A stretch of DNA of 64,000 nucleotides from Acidisoma cellulosilyticum (GTDB lineage: Bacteria > Pseudomonadota > Alphaproteobacteria > Acetobacterales > Acetobacteraceae): assembly GCF_020621385.1 (NCBI RefSeq), contig NZ_JAESVA010000011.1, forward strand, positions 62,001-126,000, written 5' to 3'. A program made the translations under genes and the position numbers. The notes beneath the pieces are model-generated. The model ran no database searches. It saw only the letters and a list, made by a program, of their open reading frames with translations, and was not told the origin of the DNA. Shown here one piece after another: positions 8,625 through 16,920 of this stretch (its first letter is position 1; every line of letters begins with the position of its first letter).

Positions 8625-9070
8625 GTGACGTCGAGACGATGTATCATCAGGTGATCATCGACCGCGCGCGGCATCCGCGCCATCAACGGCGGCTGGAGCT
8701 TTTTGATGCTGAAGTGCAGGAGGTCAATCCCTTCTGTGGTGATCGCGTCATCCTGCGGTTGCAATGTGACGCGTCCAGACGTGTCGCTGTCATCGGCTAC
8801 GAGGCGCGGGCTTGCGCGATCTGCGTCGCCTCCGCTGACCTCATGGCCGAGATGGCACTGGGCATGGCGGCGGACGAGGCCGATACGCTTGCGGATGAAC
8901 TGGGGGCCGCGATCGCGGCCAATTCCTCTGCTGTATGGCGGGGACGTCTCGCGACGCTCGCATTGTTCGCACCATTGCATGACAGCACCTCCCGCATCGG
9001 CTGCGCCACATTGCCGTGGCGGGGCCTCGCCCGCGCGCTGAAACTGGGAGCCAAGGCAGATGTCCAATGA
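8621..9070 (+). CDS. SufU/IscU-like iron-sulfur scaffold-type protein in the cox operon
   Basis: 149 residues. The three Cys positions of the IscU/SufU fold are kept: Cys39 in NPFCGD (with Asp41), Cys65 in GYEARACAIC, and Cys128 in SRIGCATLPW. An extra Cys68 lies beside the second ligand, where SufU normally has Ser. The spacing between ligands 2 and 3 is long, as in SufU. SufU-type proteins either assemble Fe-S clusters or relay sulfur, often with Zn. Here it lies between two XdhC-type genes, with ATGA overlaps on both sides, so a role in supplying sulfur or Fe-S to CO dehydrogenase is plausible but inferred. Confidence 0.82.
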   Translation: MSDVETMYHQVIIDRARHPRHQRRLELFDAEVQEVNPFCGDRVILRLQCDASRRVAVIGYEARACAICVASADLMAEMALGMAADEADTLADELGAAIAANSSAVWRGRLATLALFAPLHDSTSRIGCATLPWRGLARALKLGAKADVQ

Positions 9071-9410
9071 AACGGTTTTTATGACGCGGCTGGGCGATAG
9101 CGAGGACGTGTTGGACCAGGTTCATGCCTGGCGCCAGGCGGGCGAGAGCGTGGCCCTGGCTACCGTCGTCGGCACCTGGGGCAGCTCGCCCCGGCCGGTC
9201 GGCAGCCAGATGGCGATCACCGCTTCCGGTCGTGTCACCGGGTCGGTGAGCGGCGGTTGTGTCGAAAGCGCTGTCATGGCCGCCGCCATGGTCACGCTAT
9301 CCGAAAGCCGGCCGCAGCTGCTCGATTATGGTGTTTCGACCGAACGGGCCTGGGAGGTCGGCCTCGCCTGCGGCGGTCAGTTGCAGGTCTTTGTCGAAGA
9401 GGTGGAATGA
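9060..9410 (+). CDS. coxI: XdhC N-terminal domain protein (CoxI, first half)
   Basis: 116 residues covering only the N-terminal XdhC/CoxI domain. It contains ALATVVGTWGSSPRPVGSQM and the signature GSVSGGCVESAVMAA, then LACGGQLQVFVEEV, where the domain ends. Its stop overlaps the start of a separate gene holding the C-terminal domain (ATGA), so the two may form a heteromer equivalent to one CoxI/XdhC. It also overlaps the scaffold gene upstream by 11 bases. Expected role: molybdenum cofactor handling for CO dehydrogenase. Confidence 0.85.
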   Translation: MSNETVFMTRLGDSEDVLDQVHAWRQAGESVALATVVGTWGSSPRPVGSQMAITASGRVTGSVSGGCVESAVMAAAMVTLSESRPQLLDYGVSTERAWEVGLACGGQLQVFVEEVE

Positions 9411-10102
9411 CACCGGAGATTCGCGCGGCGCTCACCCGCGCCCGCGCTGAAAAGCAGGCGGTGGTCTTGGCCACCGATCTGGCGACAGGCCAGCAAATAC
9501 TCTGGCCGGGGTCTGAGGTGCCGGGAGCTTTGGCGGAGGTCGCGGGTCAAGCGCTGGCCGCCGACAGGAGCATGACCGTCGAGCTGGATGGCGCGCGATG
9601 GTTTCTGCATGTCCATCAGCTACCCCTCCGGCTTTTCCTTGTCGGTGCCGTTCATATTGCGCAGGGCCTGGTGCCCTTCGCCGATTCGCTGGGCTTTCAG
9701 ATGATCGTGATCGACCCGCGCCCTGTGCTCGCGACCGTCGAACGTTTCCCTGGCATCACGCTGATGCCGGATTGGCCGGACGAGGCGCTTGATCGGGCAT
9801 CGCTCGATACCCGAAGCGCCGTGGTGGCGCTGACGCATGATCCGAAACTTGATGACCCGGCGCTGGACCGCGCGCTGCGCTCGGACGCCTTCTATATTGG
9901 CGCGCTGGGGTCTCGTCGGTCCCACGCCACGCGTCTGGAGCGGCTCACCCAACTCGGCCATGGGACAGACAGCCTCCGTCGCATCAAGGGTCCGGTTGGG
10001 CTGCCGATTGCCGCTGTCACTGCGTCTGAAATTGCGCTGTCAATCGCCGCTGAGATTGTCGCCGTGCGGCGCGGCAGCGGCCTGACCTGGGCAGGTCGCT
10101 GA
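9407..10102 (+). CDS. coxI: XdhC C-terminal Rossmann domain protein (CoxI, second half)
   Basis: 231 residues with the XdhC Rossmann-type C-terminal domain. Visible are LFLVGAVHIAQGLVPFADSLG, VIDPRPVLATVERFPG, ALTHDPKLDDPAL, YIGALGSRRSHATR and GLPIAAVTASEIALSI. In full-length XdhC/CoxI these features follow the domain encoded just upstream, so the pair is a two-gene version of one protein. The ATG at 9407 overlaps the preceding stop. It is the last gene of the cox operon. No clear terminator hairpin was seen directly after it. Confidence 0.85.
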   Translation: MTPEIRAALTRARAEKQAVVLATDLATGQQILWPGSEVPGALAEVAGQALAADRSMTVELDGARWFLHVHQLPLRLFLVGAVHIAQGLVPFADSLGFQMIVIDPRPVLATVERFPGITLMPDWPDEALDRASLDTRSAVVALTHDPKLDDPALDRALRSDAFYIGALGSRRSHATRLERLTQLGHGTDSLRRIKGPVGLPIAAVTASEIALSIAAEIVAVRRGSGLTWAGR

Positions 10103-10511
10103 CAAATTCGCGGCAAGCCATAGGTCAAGTGCGTCAACGGCTCCGCCTCGAAGGAGGCCTCATGGCTCCACTCTACTTGAGAATGAGAGCCTCCGGAAAA
10201 CCCGGCCGGTTCAGCCCGACATCCAGGCGACGAATGACAAAAGCCTGGCGCATTGCCGCCAAGGCGAGGTTGCGGTGCAGCCGGTCACTGACGGTCCAGC
10301 CAATAATGCGCCGGGAGAACAAATCCATCACGACCGCCAGATAGAGCCATGCGCGCTATGACTCAGTTAAATCCTGAGCCAATCCCGGAGTTGCGGCCAG
10401 TTCCGACGGTCACCGGCTAGTTCTGCTCGGCGCCCGAAATGTGGTTGCGACTCTGGACAATGGCAGGCGGTCAAAGTAGCCAGAGGCTTCCAGCAAAGGT
10501 TTAGGACTACC
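10103..10511. other. Intergenic gap holding an IS scar and the gntR leader
   Basis: About 410 bases between the cox operon and the HutC-type regulator. The middle holds a transposase fragment on the minus strand (separate entry). The remainder shows no gene-like reading frame. AGGA close before 10512 is the probable ribosome binding site of the regulator. Confidence 0.6.
10196..10350 (-). pseudogene. IS3-family transposase fragment (integrase core)
   Basis: Minus-strand translation gives WLYLAVVMDLFSRRIIGW followed by TVSDRLHRNLALAAMRQAF, the core of an IS3-family OrfB (DDE/rve) transposase. About 50 residues remain. Neither the N-terminal part nor the C-terminal part with the last catalytic Glu is present, and no inverted repeats were recognised. 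It is a dead insertion remnant marking a junction between the cox and sugar-amine loci. Confidence 0.75.
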
Positions 10512-11261
10512 ATGCCGCTGCGACGCCGTGGAGACTCCACGAATCTTCCCCGCTATCTCCAGGTGAAAGCGGCGCTTCTCGAAAAGCGATCGTCGATGTC
10601 CGCCTTTGCGACCTTCCCGTCGGAGCGTGACCTCTGCGAGGAGCTGAATGTAAGCCGGACGACCATTCGCCGTGCGCTCGCGGAGCTGGAGAAGGACGGC
10701 GCGGTGCGCCGTCTGGTGGGGAAGGGAACATTCACGGACGAGACCAAATATACCGATCATGCCATGCAGTCCTTTATCGGTTTCGATGAGGATGCCCGAA
10801 CGCAACACCGGTTGATTACAAACAAAATTTTGTCTCAGACCGTCATTCTTTGCCCGCCTGAGGCGGCGCAGCGGCTTGGCTTGCGCACCGGAGACCGTCT
10901 GTTTCTGTTAGAGCGCCTCCGCTTCATAGATGGTCTGCCGATGTGCCTGGTCACGGCGATGTTGCCGCTTGATCTTTGCCCGGGCCTCCTGGACCAGGAT
11001 TTTGCGAACAGTTCCCTCTACGATTTTCTGCGCCAGCATGACATCGTCACCACCCTGGCCAAGCGATCGATTGAGGTTAAGCCCGCCTCCATGGAAGAGG
11101 CCGCCCATCTCGAAATCTCGGATGGCGCACCTGTCTTTCTCTTTGAAAGCATCGGCTTTACCAGGGGCAACAAGCCGCTCGACTATGTCCGGTCGCGCTA
11201 CCCTGCCTACAAAGCCCGGTTTGAGACCGAAGTGCGCGGTGCCGCCAATGATGAGATTTAA
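10512..11261 (+). CDS. GntR/HutC-family transcriptional regulator with UTRA domain
   Basis: 249 residues. The N-terminal winged helix-turn-helix (about residues 12-75) contains FPSERDLCEELNVSRTTIRRAL and LVGKGTF. The C-terminal UTRA ligand domain (about 95-240) has FLLERLRFIDGLPMCLVTAMLP and ends in the family's YVRSRYPAYKARFETEV. HutC-type regulators (NagR, DasR, FrlR) sense sugar phosphates or amino compounds and control adjacent catabolic genes. The next plus-strand gene is a FrlB-like deglycase, and a palindrome of the HutC operator type lies just before it, so repression of that operon until substrate appears is likely. Confidence 0.88.
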   Translation: MPLRRRGDSTNLPRYLQVKAALLEKRSSMSAFATFPSERDLCEELNVSRTTIRRALAELEKDGAVRRLVGKGTFTDETKYTDHAMQSFIGFDEDARTQHRLITNKILSQTVILCPPEAAQRLGLRTGDRLFLLERLRFIDGLPMCLVTAMLPLDLCPGLLDQDFANSSLYDFLRQHDIVTTLAKRSIEVKPASMEEAAHLEISDGAPVFLFESIGFTRGNKPLDYVRSRYPAYKARFETEVRGAANDEI

Positions 11262-11326
11262 GCGGTCCCTCTCCAGCCAAGCCGCGCAATTTTATTGACA
11301 GACCCGGCCGGGACAAGACATTTATA

Positions 11327-11353
11327 ATACCATAGGTACAGGATTTTAGTACC
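11327..11353. promoter_or_regulatory. Possible secondary HutC-type operator
   Basis: ATACCA at 11327-11332 lies within TACC-ATA-GGTA (11328-11338). A GGTAC/GTACC inverted pair (11335-11339 and 11349-11353) overlaps it. The half-site resembles that of the stronger palindrome 350 bases downstream, so the same regulator could bind here. The symmetry is imperfect. Confidence 0.3.
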
Positions 11354-11677
11354 AGAAAGCGATCGCTCGGATAGCCTAACCTGTCGCCTGGCGGGGCCTC
11401 TTCTAAAGGTCGTGGATCGGCGACAGTCTTGTCTGGACTGGGACGGCAAACGAACAGTTTGTCCTCGGCGTAGAATTTTTCGAGCGCATATTCTGGTTCT
11501 TGCGGTTTTGCAGTCAGAATCACAGAATATGCCGACAATTTGCCTTCATGTGAACTTCCCAGTTTGGCCAGGCCGCAAGGTTTCCTGAACCAGCTGACGT
11601 TTGTTAAGGCTGAGCCTCCGATAATTCAACCTTGGCACAGAATAGCTCATTGACAATGCGATAGCCTGAGCGCAAAA

Positions 11678-11709
11678 AGATACCAGTGGTATCTCTTAAA
11701 AAGATACCA
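11678..11709. promoter_or_regulatory. Probable operator of the HutC-type regulator
   Basis: AGATACCAGTGGTATCT (11678-11694) is a perfect palindrome of 8-base arms around one central base. A third AGATACCA half-site follows at 11702-11709. The site lies 56 bases upstream of the deglycase ATG and 23 bases after a TTGACA hexamer. NagR/DasR/FrlR-type operators have the same general form (short GG/CC-containing arms with dyad symmetry). Position and form suggest that the regulator at 10512-11261 binds here and blocks transcription. Confidence 0.65.
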
Positions 11710-11749
11710 AAATGAGAAACGGACTGCGTTTCACGGCTATGAGGATGTC

Positions 11750-12763
11750 ATGAAGAACTTTGATGAAGATCGGTTTCTGCGCATTCAAACCGGGGCTGTT
11801 CGTCTGGCTAGGCCGATCGATGAGGCCATTGCCGCCGCAATCGCGGCTGGCGCGGATAGCTTGTTTTTTCTCGGCACCGGCGGGGCCGGAATTCTTATGG
11901 AACCCGCAACTCTGCTGATGGCAGAAAAGTCGCTGTTGTCGACTTTCAACATTAAGCCGGCAGAACTTGTGCTGACCGGCCACAAGCATCTGTCGTCCAA
12001 GTCCATCGTCGTGGTGCCGTCGCTTTCCGGCACGACGAAGGAAAGCGTTGCGGCCCTCAAGTTTTGCAAAAACCTGGGTGCAACGACAATCAGTCTGGTC
12101 GGTCATGCCGACTCCCCTCTCGGGCAAGGGGCGGATTTCAACTTCGTCAATTTTGCCGAGGATGACACATCCTGCGAATCATTCTATCTACAGTCCATCT
12201 TCATCGCCCTTAGCGTGATGAAAGCCAGAGGGGAAGCGCCGGACTATCAGCGCATTGTCAACGAGTTGGCAATGCTGCCTGCCCTGATGCTCGATGTGAA
12301 ACGGGCCATTGAGCCGCAAGCCGATCATCATGCAAAAGCGATTGCCGCTTCGGGTTTCCATATCATCTCCGGCAGCGGATCCACCTGGCCCGAGGCATTT
12401 TATTACGGCATGTGTATTTTGGAGGAGATGCAATGGATCAAGACCCGTCCGGTCCATGCGTCCGACTTCTTTCACGGGACTTTGGAACTCGTTGAGCAGG
12501 GTGTGAGTGTCATGCTCTTCAAGGGCGAAGACGGGACGCGGTCGCTGGTCGACCGCGCAGAGACCTTCGCACGAGACTATACAGATGCCGTGGCCGTTTT
12601 TGACACAAGGGATTGCGCGCTGCCTGGCATATCCGATGACGTCAGGGCTCTGATATCACCCATCCTGCTCGCCACGATGTTCGAAAGAATCAGCGCTCAT
12701 CTTGAGGTTCTGCGAAACCATCCGCTGACAACGCGGCGTTACTATAAAAAGGTCGCCTACTGA
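11750..12763 (+). CDS. SIS-domain sugar isomerase/deglycase, FrlB-like
   Basis: 337 residues, double SIS fold. The first SIS domain has FFLGTGGAGILMEPA and VVPSLSGTTKESV; the second has FHIISGSGSTWPEAFYYG and HASDFFHGTLELVE. The latter resembles the active-site region of fructoselysine-6-phosphate deglycase FrlB and related sugar-amine phosphate deglycases. Those enzymes split a phosphorylated Amadori product into glucose 6-phosphate and a free amine. A FrlD-like kinase encoded in the same locus strengthens the reading. GAGG five bases before the ATG supports the start. A glucosamine-6-phosphate deaminase-like activity is the main alternative. Confidence 0.75.
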   Translation: MKNFDEDRFLRIQTGAVRLARPIDEAIAAAIAAGADSLFFLGTGGAGILMEPATLLMAEKSLLSTFNIKPAELVLTGHKHLSSKSIVVVPSLSGTTKESVAALKFCKNLGATTISLVGHADSPLGQGADFNFVNFAEDDTSCESFYLQSIFIALSVMKARGEAPDYQRIVNELAMLPALMLDVKRAIEPQADHHAKAIAASGFHIISGSGSTWPEAFYYGMCILEEMQWIKTRPVHASDFFHGTLELVEQGVSVMLFKGEDGTRSLVDRAETFARDYTDAVAVFDTRDCALPGISDDVRALISPILLATMFERISAHLEVLRNHPLTTRRYYKKVAY

Positions 12764-12844
12764 GGGTCAGACCAAAGTCTTAGCTTGGCCATTGGCAAGG
12801 CGGTTCAATATTCGCCGCACTAATAATTCAAAAGGAGATAAGCT

Positions 12845-13990
12845 ATGGATGCGACGCGTGCTAGACTCCTGAATCGCCGCCTATTTTTGTCGACAACGCT
12901 CGCTGCGGGCGCAACCGTCGGGGCAGGAACCTTTGCGGCCCCCTCCGCGCAGGCCGAGGACGCCAATGAAGTCGTTGTGCTGGGATGGGTGCCTTACTGG
13001 CCGCCGGAGGCCGCCGCTCTCCTGAAGAAAAAGACAGGTTTGACGCTGCGAATACTTGGCGTTGATACCGATCAGGAGATGTTCACCAAGTTGAAGGCGG
13101 GCGGCGCGGGCCAGTATGATCTGGTCTATGCGAATGCTGGCTGGACGCCGCTCTACCACAAGTTCGGCCTCATCGAACCGATCGACCCGTCGGAAATCCC
13201 TGCCAATACCAATCTCTATCCTGAATTCCTGACGACCGCCTCATTGCCCTACGTAGCCGATCCCGGAAAGTCCTTGTTGTTTTATCCGAATATGTGGTCG
13301 CCCTTGGCAATGGTTTGGCTGCCCGCCATCGTCAAGCCGGAAGGCGAACCGAGCTGGACGATGTTTTGGGACAAGTCGGTGCCAAAGGGCTCGGTCATTC
13401 TGGCCGGTGGCGATGGCGACGATTTCCTCGCGATCGGCGGCCTCGCGCGGGGCGTTCCACGGGAGCAAGTCTATGCCATGACGCCGGGGCAGCTCAAGGA
13501 TGTCGTGGCATCGATGCGCAAATTGAAGCCGTTTCAGATCGTGGTCGGCGCCGAGCCGGAGTTTCGGGCGCGTTTCCGCCGTGGCGACGCGACCATCGGT
13601 CTGGCCTCCCAGATCGGCGCGGCGGCCCTCATCAATGCAGAGGCAAAGAAGGATATCGCCGAGGCCGCGATTCCCAAGGAAGGCAGCATCGGCTGGGTGG
13701 ATGGCGTCATGCTCGTGAAGGGCACAAAGAACCGCGCCAATGCCATGAAGTTTCTGAATTTCATCGGGTCTGACGTGGATTACGGCAAGATCATCTTTGC
13801 CGCGACGGGCGGCTCCCCCTGCAGCAAAACCGTGACGGAGGCACTCTTGGCTGAAGGCGGCGATACGGCGCAAATGGTCAAGACGATTCAGGCTGACAAG
13901 CCATCCGTCGCGGCGCAGATTGTCATGCAGGCGCCCCCGGCTGATCCCAATGCCTATGCCCAGGCATGGGATGACGTGATGGCGACCTGA
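12845..13990 (+). CDS. ABC transporter substrate-binding protein, polyamine/opine type, Tat signal
   Basis: 381 residues. A twin-arginine signal (LNRRLFLSTTLAAGA) ends near residue 38 in PSAQA-ED, so the protein is exported to the periplasm, probably folded. The mature part is a type 2 periplasmic binding protein of the PotD/spermidine-putrescine group (DLVYANAGWTPLYHKFGLIEPID, NMWSPLAMVWLP, GWVDGVMLVKG). A strong AAGGAGA ribosome binding site precedes the ATG. It is followed by its permease and ATPase. In this locus the ligand is more likely a glycated amine or opine-like compound than a plain polyamine. Confidence 0.85.
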   Translation: MDATRARLLNRRLFLSTTLAAGATVGAGTFAAPSAQAEDANEVVVLGWVPYWPPEAAALLKKKTGLTLRILGVDTDQEMFTKLKAGGAGQYDLVYANAGWTPLYHKFGLIEPIDPSEIPANTNLYPEFLTTASLPYVADPGKSLLFYPNMWSPLAMVWLPAIVKPEGEPSWTMFWDKSVPKGSVILAGGDGDDFLAIGGLARGVPREQVYAMTPGQLKDVVASMRKLKPFQIVVGAEPEFRARFRRGDATIGLASQIGAAALINAEAKKDIAEAAIPKEGSIGWVDGVMLVKGTKNRANAMKFLNFIGSDVDYGKIIFAATGGSPCSKTVTEALLAEGGDTAQMVKTIQADKPSVAAQIVMQAPPADPNAYAQAWDDVMAT

Positions 13991-14034
13991 CCTGGACCCG
14001 TTGAACAGCGCGGTACGGAAAGCGGCAAACTTAA

Positions 14035-15783
14035 ATGTCATCCATGGTGAGTAATGGTGTCCCAGCAACATCACGGCGAAAGCGCGTGATCAAGATTTCC
14101 CTGCCCAGGATCTCGCTTGATACGCCATGGATGATGGCGCCGGCCTTGGCTGTTGTTCTCGGAACCTTCGTGCTGCCTTTGGGTGTCATCCTTTGGTACT
14201 CGTTGCATGTCTCTATCTACGGAAGCCTTGCTCCCGGAATAAGTGCCGCGAACTACGTCAGGATTTTCACCAATAGCGCCTATTACGATACTTTGGCCAA
14301 TAGCATTTTATTTGTGGCCTGCGTCTCCGCGGCGATCGTCGTCATCGCTTTTCCGTTTGCCTATTACGTCGCGATCCACGTTCGCCCCCAGCGGCGGTCG
14401 CTATATCTGGTTCTAACCGCTTTGCCCTTTTTGACCAGCTATCTGGGAAAAGTCATAGCCTGGCTGAATTTGCTGGGACGCCACGGCATTTTAAATACGA
14501 CGCTCGTCAATCTGGGCGTGATATCGACGCCACTCGAACTTCTCAGCCGCGGGCGGTCCGCTGTCGTCATAACCTTCATCTATCTTTTGGGGCCGCTTGC
14601 CTTCCTGACCATCTACAGCGCGCTTGAGCGGATCGACCCCAATCTGTTTGAAGCGGCAGGCGACCTTGGCGCGCGGGGGCGGCAAACCTTCATAAGAGTT
14701 GTGTTGCCGGCCGCACGCAATGGAATTCTCGGCGGTTTCGCCCTTGTCTACATAACCTTGTTCGGTGACTACATCACCCCGGTTATGGTGGGCGGAACGG
14801 ATGGCGTGCTCTTCGTCAATCTTCTCGTCAACCAGTTCGGCGCCTCCATGCAGTGGGGTTTCGGCGCGGCGATGGCCGTGACCATGCTGGCGACGACGTT
14901 TTTGATCCTCGGCACCCTGAAGCGCCTTGGCGGAACCGTCCGGTCAGGTGAGTTCACAAGACGCGTGGTGAAGCCGGCGGGCTGGTTTTTGCGGATCTAT
15001 TCGATAGCTTTCCTGATCTTCCTCTATGCCCCCATCGTCCTGCTGCTTCTTTTTGCCTTGAACAGTTCGTCCAATGTCGGATTGCCGCTCACCGGCTTGA
15101 CGTTGAAGTGGTTTCGCGTGGCCTTCTCCGATCCGGCATTCCGCTCCTCATTGATCACGAGCCTGGAAGTCGGCAGTGCGGCTGCGGTAATCGGCACAAG
15201 CTTCGCGGCCTTGGCCGCCGTGTCTATTTCACGCAGATCCGGGCTTGTTCGAAACGGCGCGCTGTTCTTGCTGTCCGCGCCCATGCTGATGCCGCCGGTC
15301 GTGCTTGGGACGGGCATTCTGATTGCGATGGATGCCGTGGGCATGACCCGTGGGCTTTGGACCCTTGTCGCGGGTCATACGCTGCTGTCGCTGCCCGTGG
15401 CGCTTCTCGTCATCCTGGCTCGGCTTGAAGGCGTTGACACGAATCAGGAACTTGCGGCGATGGACCTGGGGGCGACACCCTTGAGAGTTCTGACACGCGT
15501 GACTTTGCCGCAAGCCGCGCCGGCACTCATCTGTGCTTTGCTGCTGACCTTCGCCTTTTCGCTTGATGAGTTCATTCTCACCTTCCTCATCACGGGCAGT
15601 CAAACCACGCTTCCCCTTTATATCTACGGAAGCATTCGCTTCGAGCTTAGCCCAAGCGTCATCGCGGGCACGTCAACGATCCTGCTGCTGTCCATAGCGC
15701 TGATTGGCTTGGGCGCATTGGCCTATCTTTTCAAAAGGAAGCGCATGACCAGTGCTGTGAATGGAGGTCTGGCCAATGTCTAA
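14035..15783 (+). CDS. Fused ABC permease, PotB-PotC type in one chain
   Basis: 582 residues, about twice the length of a single PotB or PotC. Each half has its own EAA coupling loop: EAAGDLGARGRQTFIRVVLP in the N-terminal half and AAMDLGATPLRVLTRVTLP in the C-terminal half. The halves join near residues 300-315, after GEFTRRVVKPAG. Many hydrophobic segments (about six per half) mark it as integral inner membrane. The fusion supplies both translocation subunits from one gene and fixes 1:1 stoichiometry. Its end overlaps the ATPase start by eight bases. Confidence 0.88.
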   Translation: MSSMVSNGVPATSRRKRVIKISLPRISLDTPWMMAPALAVVLGTFVLPLGVILWYSLHVSIYGSLAPGISAANYVRIFTNSAYYDTLANSILFVACVSAAIVVIAFPFAYYVAIHVRPQRRSLYLVLTALPFLTSYLGKVIAWLNLLGRHGILNTTLVNLGVISTPLELLSRGRSAVVITFIYLLGPLAFLTIYSALERIDPNLFEAAGDLGARGRQTFIRVVLPAARNGILGGFALVYITLFGDYITPVMVGGTDGVLFVNLLVNQFGASMQWGFGAAMAVTMLATTFLILGTLKRLGGTVRSGEFTRRVVKPAGWFLRIYSIAFLIFLYAPIVLLLLFALNSSSNVGLPLTGLTLKWFRVAFSDPAFRSSLITSLEVGSAAAVIGTSFAALAAVSISRRSGLVRNGALFLLSAPMLMPPVVLGTGILIAMDAVGMTRGLWTLVAGHTLLSLPVALLVILARLEGVDTNQELAAMDLGATPLRVLTRVTLPQAAPALICALLLTFAFSLDEFILTFLITGSQTTLPLYIYGSIRFELSPSVIAGTSTILLLSIALIGLGALAYLFKRKRMTSAVNGGLANV

Positions 15784-16906
15784 GGCCCTGGAATGTGTCG
15801 ATATCCGTAAACAATACGGGCAGGTTCTTTATAGCCTCGGGCGCCCGGAGAAAGGGATCGACCTGAGCGTCGCGAGTGGCGAGCTATTTGCCATCATCGG
15901 CCCAAGCGGCTGTGGCAAGTCGACATTGCTGCGCATCATAGGCGGTTTTATCACCGCGACGGCAGGCGACGTCCTGATCGGTGGAAAGAACGTCACCAAC
16001 CTTCCGCCGCATGCGCGGCCCACCAATACGGTTTTTCAGAATTATGCTTTGTTTCCGCATCTGACTATCGGCCAGAACGTCTCCTTCGGCTTGGAAATGG
16101 AGCAGATCAGGCCGGCTGAACGGCGGCCGAGGGTTGTGGCCGCGCTTGATCTTGTGGGGCTCGCCGGTTTCGAGAACCGGCAGGTTGGGGAACTGTCCGG
16201 CGGTCAGTTGCAGCGGGCCGCTCTGGCGCGCGCCATCGTCAAGCGTCCTTCGGTATTGCTGCTGGACGAACCGCTCGGCGCCCTGGACTTAAAGTTGAGG
16301 CGCCAAATGCAGGATGAAATCGTCAGCCTCAAGACAGCCCTGGGCACGACCATCGTCCATGTCACGCATGACCAGGAAGAAGCCTGTGCCATGGCGGATC
16401 GGATCGCTGTCCTCAATGCCGGCGTCGTTCTGCAAGTAGCGACACCGGTCGAATTATATCGCGCACCGAAAACCACCTTCGTCGCGGAATTCATCCACGC
16501 CGGCACAGTCATACGTGGCCATCTGTCGAGCGACGGACCATCGCTGAAGATAACGCGTCCAGGCTTGACGGTAACAAGCACAAGCGACCGACGGATCTCC
16601 GATCAGCCGCTGGCGGCGCTATTGCCCAGGCACGGGGCAGCGGTTCGGCTTGCGACGGACAAAGACCTGCTCGGTGACAATGAGGCAAGGGGACGGGTTT
16701 CCAGGCTAGCTTTCGGCGGAGCGGATTTCTCGGCCCAGATACGCCTGGCCGATGACTTTATCATCGGCTTGCAACTCTCCATCGAACGGGTCGCGGAACT
16801 GGGCCTGGCCGTCGGCAGCGATGTGGTGGCAAGCTGGCGGCAGGATCAGGTGCTTGTTCTTGAAGATGACATGCAAACTACTAAACCCGCCGCGATGGCA
16901 GCCTGA
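15776..16906 (+). CDS. ABC transporter ATPase, PotA/UgpC type
   Basis: 376 residues. Canonical nucleotide-binding domain: Walker A GPSGCGKST, Q-loop VFQNYALFPHLT, signature ELSGGQLQRAALARAI, Walker B VLLLDEPLGALD and switch VTHDQEEA. A C-terminal TOBE-like regulatory region follows (about residues 235-365). I chose the ATG at 15776 since GGAGG at 15763-15767 serves it; a longer in-frame start at 15761 would place that site inside the gene. It energises the fused permease just upstream and is followed by the AGE-family isomerase. Confidence 0.9.
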   Translation: MSKALECVDIRKQYGQVLYSLGRPEKGIDLSVASGELFAIIGPSGCGKSTLLRIIGGFITATAGDVLIGGKNVTNLPPHARPTNTVFQNYALFPHLTIGQNVSFGLEMEQIRPAERRPRVVAALDLVGLAGFENRQVGELSGGQLQRAALARAIVKRPSVLLLDEPLGALDLKLRRQMQDEIVSLKTALGTTIVHVTHDQEEACAMADRIAVLNAGVVLQVATPVELYRAPKTTFVAEFIHAGTVIRGHLSSDGPSLKITRPGLTVTSTSDRRISDQPLAALLPRHGAAVRLATDKDLLGDNEARGRVSRLAFGGADFSAQIRLADDFIIGLQLSIERVAELGLAVGSDVVASWRQDQVLVLEDDMQTTKPAAMAA

Positions 16907-16920
16907 CTGAGGATTTTCTT

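Larger units (their letters stand above)
11262..11749. other. Long leader upstream of the deglycase operon
   Basis: About 490 bases without a convincing gene; it is more AT-rich than its flanks. It holds two groups of ATACCA-type half-sites (separate entries). TTGACA occurs at 11295-11300 with TATAAT at 11323-11328, but the 22-base spacing is too long for a normal sigma-70 promoter. A second TTGACA at 11650-11655 lies upstream of the main operator and is a better -35 candidate, although its -10 is weak. Confidence 0.5.

Noticed and set aside
11295-11328. TTGACA...TATAAT promoter
   Set aside because: Both hexamers are perfect but 22 bases apart, too far for a standard sigma-70 promoter.
11158-11538. 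126-codon minus-strand frame in the leader upstream of the deglycase
   Set aside because: Overlaps the end of the HutC-type gene, has no known domain or ribosome binding site, and its C-terminal half is clearly antisense.
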